Of a stretch of DNA of 64,000 nucleotides, positions 58,780-64,000 are shown in pieces. This DNA is from Lepeophtheirus salmonis. Lineage: Eukaryota > Arthropoda > Copepoda > Siphonostomatoida > Caligidae. The stretch is taken from contig NC_052135.2 of NCBI RefSeq assembly GCF_016086655.4, positions 53,059,671 through 53,123,670 of the forward strand, in the 5' to 3' direction. Position 1 is the first letter of the stretch. Each line of letters opens with the position of its first letter. Position numbers and translations under genes: made by a program. The notes under the pieces are model-generated. The model saw nothing but the letters and a program-made list of their open reading frames with translations. It searched no databases and had not been told where the DNA came from.

Positions 58780-59847
58780 TAGTGTTGCATCGGTTTTTAT
58801 CTATTCGGTCCAGTCTTGCAACTCTCATATCAGTTTTTGGAATCCGTCCTTCGGACTGTCAGTAGGAGAACGGATTAAACAAAGAAGACATTAAGGTAAG
58901 GAACATCGCCGAGGACCAATCCTTATCATTTTTAGGACTGTACAGAACTAGACCGAGACTGAATTTGAAGGAACTACAGTCTTCAGTCCTAAATAAAGAT
59001 GAAGGTCTTTGAGACAGGTCGTTTGAGTCTTTGGGACCAGTTTCAAAACCGTCGGTTCTTCGGACTGTCAGTACCAGAAATGATTTAAAAAAATAAAATA
59101 AATAAAGTTGTGTTAAGTCATCAATTTAGTGTTGTGTTAGTCCTAATCTATTCGGTCCAGTTTGATCCAGTCTTGCACCGGTCAGATGACCTTTGAGATA
59201 GGTTTTTACGACTGCCAGTAATAGATCTGATTTTATAAAAATAAGAAATCAAAGTTGAGTGAAATTATCAAGGATCAAACTTTAAAAGTTTATAGGACTG
59301 CTAAGCAGGAGTGAACTGGATCGGACCAAGACTGCAGTCTTCAGTCCTAAATAAGGACGGATACAAGTCTTTGAGACCGATAAGCATTACTGTACTGGAC
59401 CGGACCGTAACTGAACAGGAAGGGACTGCAGTCTTTTGTACCAAATAAGGACGGACACAAGTATTTGAGACGGTCCTTTCAGTACTTGAGACGGTCCAAT
59501 CAGTTTCTGAGACCAGTCTTCGGATTGTCAACACTAGAAAAGATTTAAAAAAATAAATAAATAAAGTAAAGTGACGTCATCAAAGATAGTGTTGTGTCAG
59601 TCTTTATTTATTTGGTCCAGTACAGTTTTAGAACCGGTCCTCACAGTCTTTGAGACTGTTCATTAAGACTGTTTGCACTAGATCAGATTAAACAAAGAAT
59701 AAATAAAGTGGATTGACATCATCAAGGACCGGACATTATAAGTTATTACTTTTTATGACTGATAAGCCGGACTGAACTGGATAGGACTGATACTTAAAAG
59801 TTTGGGACTGCATTCTTCCGTCCTAACCAAGGATGGACACAACACTA
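58780..59847. mobile_element. Cluster of nested or tandem family B MITEs
   Basis: Three left ends in the same orientation at 58780, 59127 and 59587 (TAGTGTTGYRTYRGT), but only one clear complete right end (GGACACAACACTA at 59847). GGACTGCAGTCTT, GGTCC and TTTGAGAC words repeat throughout. Open frames across it (59301-59534) come from the repeat and are not genes. Confidence 0.7.
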
Positions 59848-60319
59848 GTAGATCTTATAACCTACGGAATGTTGTACTAGTTTATTCATTTGAAATATTA
59901 TCTAAATCTTGCAAAGAGGAAGATATCATTCAAGAATAGAATAGATAGAATGTTGTACTTGTTGTTACTAAATATTTATACAAATATTTGGAAAAAGAGG
60001 AAATGCAGTGTAAATAATTAAAAGGGTTTGACGCTAAATCTTCCTTCGTGGGAGGTCAGAGTTTCGCAGGTAAAAACGATTATATTTCCTAGGAATTTAT
60101 AAAGAATATCCATAATAATTCCAACTCATCCGAATATTTCAACTTCTAATTCTAATCACTCTTCTGGGAATAATTCATTTGTGAGTTGTATATATTTTAT
60201 AAGTCAACACAAAAACAATTTTGAACAAAAATCAAGAAAAGGAGAAAATCATAATTTATATTTTTCTAATTATATACATGGTGGTCATTCTTAATCCAAA
60301 GAAACTAAGGCTTATGTAC

Positions 60320-61114
60320 GGAGTGGTTCATTAAAATCTGAACACTTTGAATTTTAAAATTCAACGAGATTTAATTTATCAATTAACAATAGAATTTCAA
60401 CAAAATTCACACTCTAAATGGATGTGTTTCTGAGCTCTCTTAATCATTAATGTAGCATGTCCTTAGTGGCAGTGATGGCTTCCAGGTGGCGGTGGAAGGC
60501 CTGGTATCTGTCATGGACTCCCAGTACTGGCTAACAGTGACTTTGAGGGTCTCTGCGTTTGGATGAAGGTCACTACAGGCGTTCTTCTCCATATTTACCC
60601 AAGAGGTGTTGTCGAGGAGGTTGGGAAAAGTGTCATCAAAAAAGAGTTCCAAAGAGTCTTGTAACGGAGGAGATGGGTTTCTTTCATTGCTGGTGTCAAA
60701 AGTGTCCTTTCCTTTCTCACAAGGCTCTTTCCACACACTTTTTTGATAGCTCTCAGGACAAACTTGTGTGAAACCTCAAGATCTCTTGTATGGCCTCTCG
60801 TGGACTTAAGGGGATTTTTTTATTCTATTTTCTTTAACTTTTCTGGGTCAAGTTTTTCTTTTTTGACGTCTTTTCTGAATTTTTTTCCCTTATCCTCTTC
60901 AACGTTTCGGACTTGCTGACAGCGTAGACGGTGGTCCTGAAGACTCCTAAGAGCTTGGAGTGTCCTTTTCTTGACTTGTACGCAAGCTTGAGACCTCAGT
61001 TTTGTTTTATTTTGTAACTAATTGTTAATTTATTAAAATAATAATTAATTTCAATCACTCAACCTAATTTAATTATTTAATTAGCAAGTGTTCATATTTC
61101 AATGGACCACCCGG
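60320..61114 (-). mobile_element. Family K Tc1/mariner-like element, internally deleted, copy 3
   Basis: Ends GGAGTGGTTCATTAAAATCT (60320) and CAATGGACCACCCGG (to 61114) are inverted. Minus strand: an HTH part ending KSVWKEPCEKGKDT joins directly to FDTSNERNPSPPLQDSLELF and SWVNMEKNACSDLHPNAETL. The join is at the same place as in copies 1 and 2. Confidence 0.8.
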
Positions 61115-61189
61115 AATATTACAATTTACTTCACAAAACTAATTGAGCAACTCACATATCTTGAGCTCTTATATTAAGGGGTCTATTAT

Positions 61190-61740
61190 ACTATAGTATA
61201 TCACTTAATCCGATAACCCATGTGCCTTTAACCACAGCCTCTAACCTGGTCCTAAACCTAGAACAAGCCTTGATGAGGAACTACTTGTCACTGTTGACCA
61301 TTGACTATCTCTCTCCAAAACGCCCCACACATAGAAGTCCAAAGGGTTCAGATATTGGTAACTAGGAGGCCATATTTCCTTTGACCAACACATGTCAGGA
61401 AGTTTTGAGTGCGCTTTTTGCTCTCAGAAGGATCCTGACTCTTCGCTGCGTGTGTTCCCTACCCATTATACTCCTTGAAAGCCTTGGCGACATAGTAAAT
61501 AGTTGATTTGGGCAGATTTTTTAAGTCAATAATCTCCTTGGGCGTGTGCCCAGCACAGAAGCCCCTAATAATGGCCACACAGCGGTTGTATTCGGAAAAC
61601 ATTTGAAGAAATTTGTAATTATTCTAAAACAGTTTTGTCAGCTGAATCTGATGTGCACACTTTCATAAACGTAGATCTCAGGATTACTAAGATATTGAGC
61701 TCTAAACTTGTTCTGGATTTAGAATAATTCTCCATGTATA
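61190..61740 (-). mobile_element. Tc1-like element with N-terminal HTH joined to C-terminus
   Basis: An ATG at 61602 (minus) opens MFSEYNRCVAIIRGFCAGHT, PKEIIDLKNLPKSTIYYVAK, a Tc1-type HTH. After about 25 codons comes EIWPPSYQYLNPLDFYVWGV, LERD, then KACSRFRTRLEAVVK. The first catalytic Asp and most of the core are missing. Not the same family as K. Confidence 0.7.
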
Positions 61741-62495
61741 TACCATACAAAATTTCGAGTAGCCTTTTTTTTTATAATTTCTCGAATTATATTTTTTTAG
61801 AAAATATGATTATTTAATTTTTAGAGTCCTTCTCATGACCTTGTCCACTCTACACCCTCTTTAACTTTTGTGTTAACGTAGGTTGGATACTAACGACTGT
61901 ACTTTATCGACATTTTTAGTATAGATGTAGGTATGTTCTTTATTGATATATATATTTTGTAGAACAAAAATTATGTATCTAGTTTCAATGAACGCTTTTA
62001 CTCGATTTTCTTATTCAATAATTGCCTTACAAATAAAGGAATTATGAATTCATTAGTAGTTTCCGATTAATAGCCCTTGGAAAAAATCAACTTTATGGGC
62101 ATTTTAGTTGTAGAAATTCTTGACTATTCCGTTTTCTTTATTCAATCTGAGTCAAAACTTCAACTTGATGTTAAATAGTTATAATCAGTCAATAATTAAA
62201 GGAAATATGATGAATGGTTCCCAAAAAAAAAAAAAAAAAAAATGATCAATGTGTTGTTCATATCTAACAATTCCCGAATCTTTAATCTAAATGGGTTCTG
62301 TCTATATCACCCAGGTTTGGACAAAGGACGTGTCTTGGATCAGAAATATCCAGGTACAGTATAAGCTGATTTATATTATTCGAGGATTTTCGTTGTTTGA
62401 GACCCGAACCGGCTTCGGATACTCAAACATTTAAGGCTCATAAAAAATTAGAGTTGTGTTTTTATCTTAAAAAGCCTATAGTATTGCGTAATAAT
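61741..62495. other. No gene recognised
   Basis: AT-rich, with a run of 20 A near 62223-62243. No motif seen. Confidence 0.4.
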
Positions 62496-62885
62496 AGGTG
62501 AAGTAAAAAGTTTCGAGCGTTTTTTCGTTTTATTTTGACAATAAAATTAATATAGTTAGAACCAGTCTAATGCAAACGGTTCCAAATGGTTTTATGTCTT
62601 ATGTTCAGTTCCTGGGCAATGGAATAAGTTCTCATGTGCTGGTCCAACTTGACAATTTCCATTATTTTATCGACATTTTCGATGATTAGCCTACCATAGC
62701 GTGCCTCATCTTCGACGTCCATATTACCAGAACGGCATCGTTGGAACCACTGCTTTGCGGTTGTACTTGAAACTGTGTTGGGTCCATAAACAGTGCAAAC
62801 TTTTTTGGATGCCTGCTTTTCACCTTCACTGTAGTCATACTGAAGAATGCATCAAATTTGCCTTTTTTTAACTTACATTTTGGAA
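62496..62885 (-). mobile_element. Mariner derivative: HTH region joined to the 3' end
   Basis: Minus strand, with frameshifts: a GKFDAFF-like start, KKVCTVYGPNTVSS-type residues, QWFQRCRSGNMDVEDEARYG, IIENVDKIMEIVKLDQH, then MRTYSIAQELNIRHKTIWN and a stop, after which the element end (CGCTCGAAACTTTTTACTTC, ACC) follows within about 70 bp. The whole catalytic part is deleted. The same end occurs at 37385 and 49975. Confidence 0.75.
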
Positions 62886-63189
62886 CGCTATAAACAAAAA
62901 AATGTAAATGAACTTTTTTTAAAGTGTATGCTTAACCTTTAAGCTTTTTTTGATGCAAAGTATTAATCGTGAAATATAGCTAACACTAAAGACATCTATC
63001 GAAAAACAATCCGAACTTTTTAATTAACCTAATACTTACTTAATCCTAGTTATTAAAAAAGAAGATATTATCTACATATATATAGCGGCCGTAACATCTC
63101 TATTCATTTTTATAGGTGCTTGGAGTCACATTTACATTAACAGTTGCATTGTATGGACACTTTACCTGAAATATCGTTATCTTTATTAC

Positions 63190-63505
63190 ATCAAGGAACC
63201 TTTTCTCCGAAAAAACAGCTGTTAGTTACCCAATTCTTCCTTACTATGAAACTATTATGCAATAATTTTTACAAATTGTTCACAGTTTAAAAGGAGCTAA
63301 ATATAATTCAATAAATCAACGTTCAGAACAGTGATTAAAAGAAAATAAGAAAAAACATCGATAGCTGTCAACAAAATACACTGTATATTTTTGTGCCTGC
63401 GAAGTAACACCGGGCTTACAAACGCAAAAATATACACTCTATTTGGTTGTCAGCTGTCAAAATGTCTTCGTCTCTAATCAGTATTCTTAACATTGATTCC
63501 AAACT
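63190..63505. repeat. Family E repeat, head-to-head palindromic copy
   Basis: Forward copy 63190-63415 (CCTTTTCTCCGAAAA, ACAGTTTAAAAGGAGCTAA, ATCAACGTTCAGAACAGTGA, CATCGATAGCTGTCAACAAA, ATACACTGTATATTTTTGTG, GAAGTAACACCGGG). It is followed at once by a reversed copy 63420-63505 (AAAATATACACTCTATTTGG, TTGTCAGCTGTCAAAATG, ATTCTTAACATTGATTCCAA). Confidence 0.7.
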
Positions 63506-63542
63506 GTGAGTAAAATGCTCCTCAAATTGGAGACAAGTATCG

Positions 63543-63870
63543 GTCTAATTTTGGTTTCAGATCCGGATCTGAAAGTTTGGGTTGACCGAAATTTAATCGA
63601 GTATATATGCCCTAAGATCCAAACCTACCTGGATACAAGAAAATGTGGATCCGTTCTATCTTAAGCTATGCATTTTTCGAATCAGTAAAATATAACTTTA
63701 TTTCGGACCCTATTTTATGTAAGTCTAAATTTCGGAAAAAAACTTTTATAAAATTCGAAAAAAGTGTGCGTCTAATTTTGGTTTGGATTTCCAAGTTCGA
63801 GTACGAGAAATTTACTCAAATATTTATGCCCAAAGATCGATACCGATCTGGATCTATCTTTACCCAGTTT
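63543..63870 (+). repeat. Direct repeat, about 227-bp spacing
   Basis: GTCTAATTTTGGTTT at 63543 and 63770 is followed in both by GATTTC/CAGATC, then AAATTTA.TC.A.TAT.TATGCC, AAGATC and CTGGAT. Open frames here arise from the repeat. Confidence 0.45.
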
Positions 63871-64000
63871 AAAAAACAATATATTAGACTGACCCAAATA
63901 CAGAAGAAATGCTATTTTCCATTCAAAATGACATTGTAACTACATTTTTAAACAGTTTGATAATGCACCTATATCATTTTTAATTATAGATATATATTTT

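Noticed and set aside
59301..59534. 77-codon minus-strand frame
   Set aside because: Lies wholly inside the family B cluster and reflects its repeated words.
1..64000. CRISPR arrays, bacterial operons, rRNA or tRNA genes
   Set aside because: None seen. The intron-bearing genes and transposons are eukaryotic; direct repeats found are dispersed or satellite-like. Small tRNA genes could be missed by eye.

Overview
This window looks like nuclear DNA from an arthropod, most likely a crustacean such as a caligid copepod (sea louse). It is AT-rich, its genes have introns as short as 58-62 bases with GT-AG ends, and it carries only two recognisable host genes in a dense mass of decayed DNA transposons. 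The species is an inference; no ribosomal or mitochondrial marker is present to confirm it.

Host gene 1, minus strand, 14490-20205: a complete nine-exon TEAD/scalloped transcription factor (442 residues) with an N-terminal TEA DNA-binding domain and a C-terminal Yorkie/YAP-binding domain. Its exon phases join without a break. Its last intron is exactly 60 bases and has no stop in frame. Host gene 2, plus strand, 27663-30854: a complete four-exon zinc exporter of the SLC30A1/ZnT1 type (426 residues) with both HxxxD metal-site motifs and a histidine-rich loop. About 550 bases upstream are two metal-response-element matches, and a CRE palindrome lies near the start. The two genes have no evident functional link.

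The rest is mobile-element debris. 1944-5344 is a P-element-like transposon with inverted ends, an exact 8-bp target duplication, a transposase relic and an R2-type retrotransposon fragment inside it. 6600-11500 holds relics of non-LTR, mariner and Ty3/gypsy elements plus AT-rich repeats. 21495-26530 and 31990-34870 hold short inverted-repeat elements and a mariner pseudogene. 36255-40440 holds internally deleted Tc1/mariner copies. 41322-42682 is a broken copy of an uncharacterised, transposase-like arthropod family. 47430-49990 is a mariner split by a 1.75-kb THAP/P-type element. 50567-63900 holds further Tc1/mariner deletion derivatives and nested short repeats.

At least nine short dispersed repeat families recur (called A to E and H to K here). 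They show which element landed in which, so the window reads as a layered insertion record around two conserved genes. All comparisons with protein families are from memory of conserved motifs; no database search was run.
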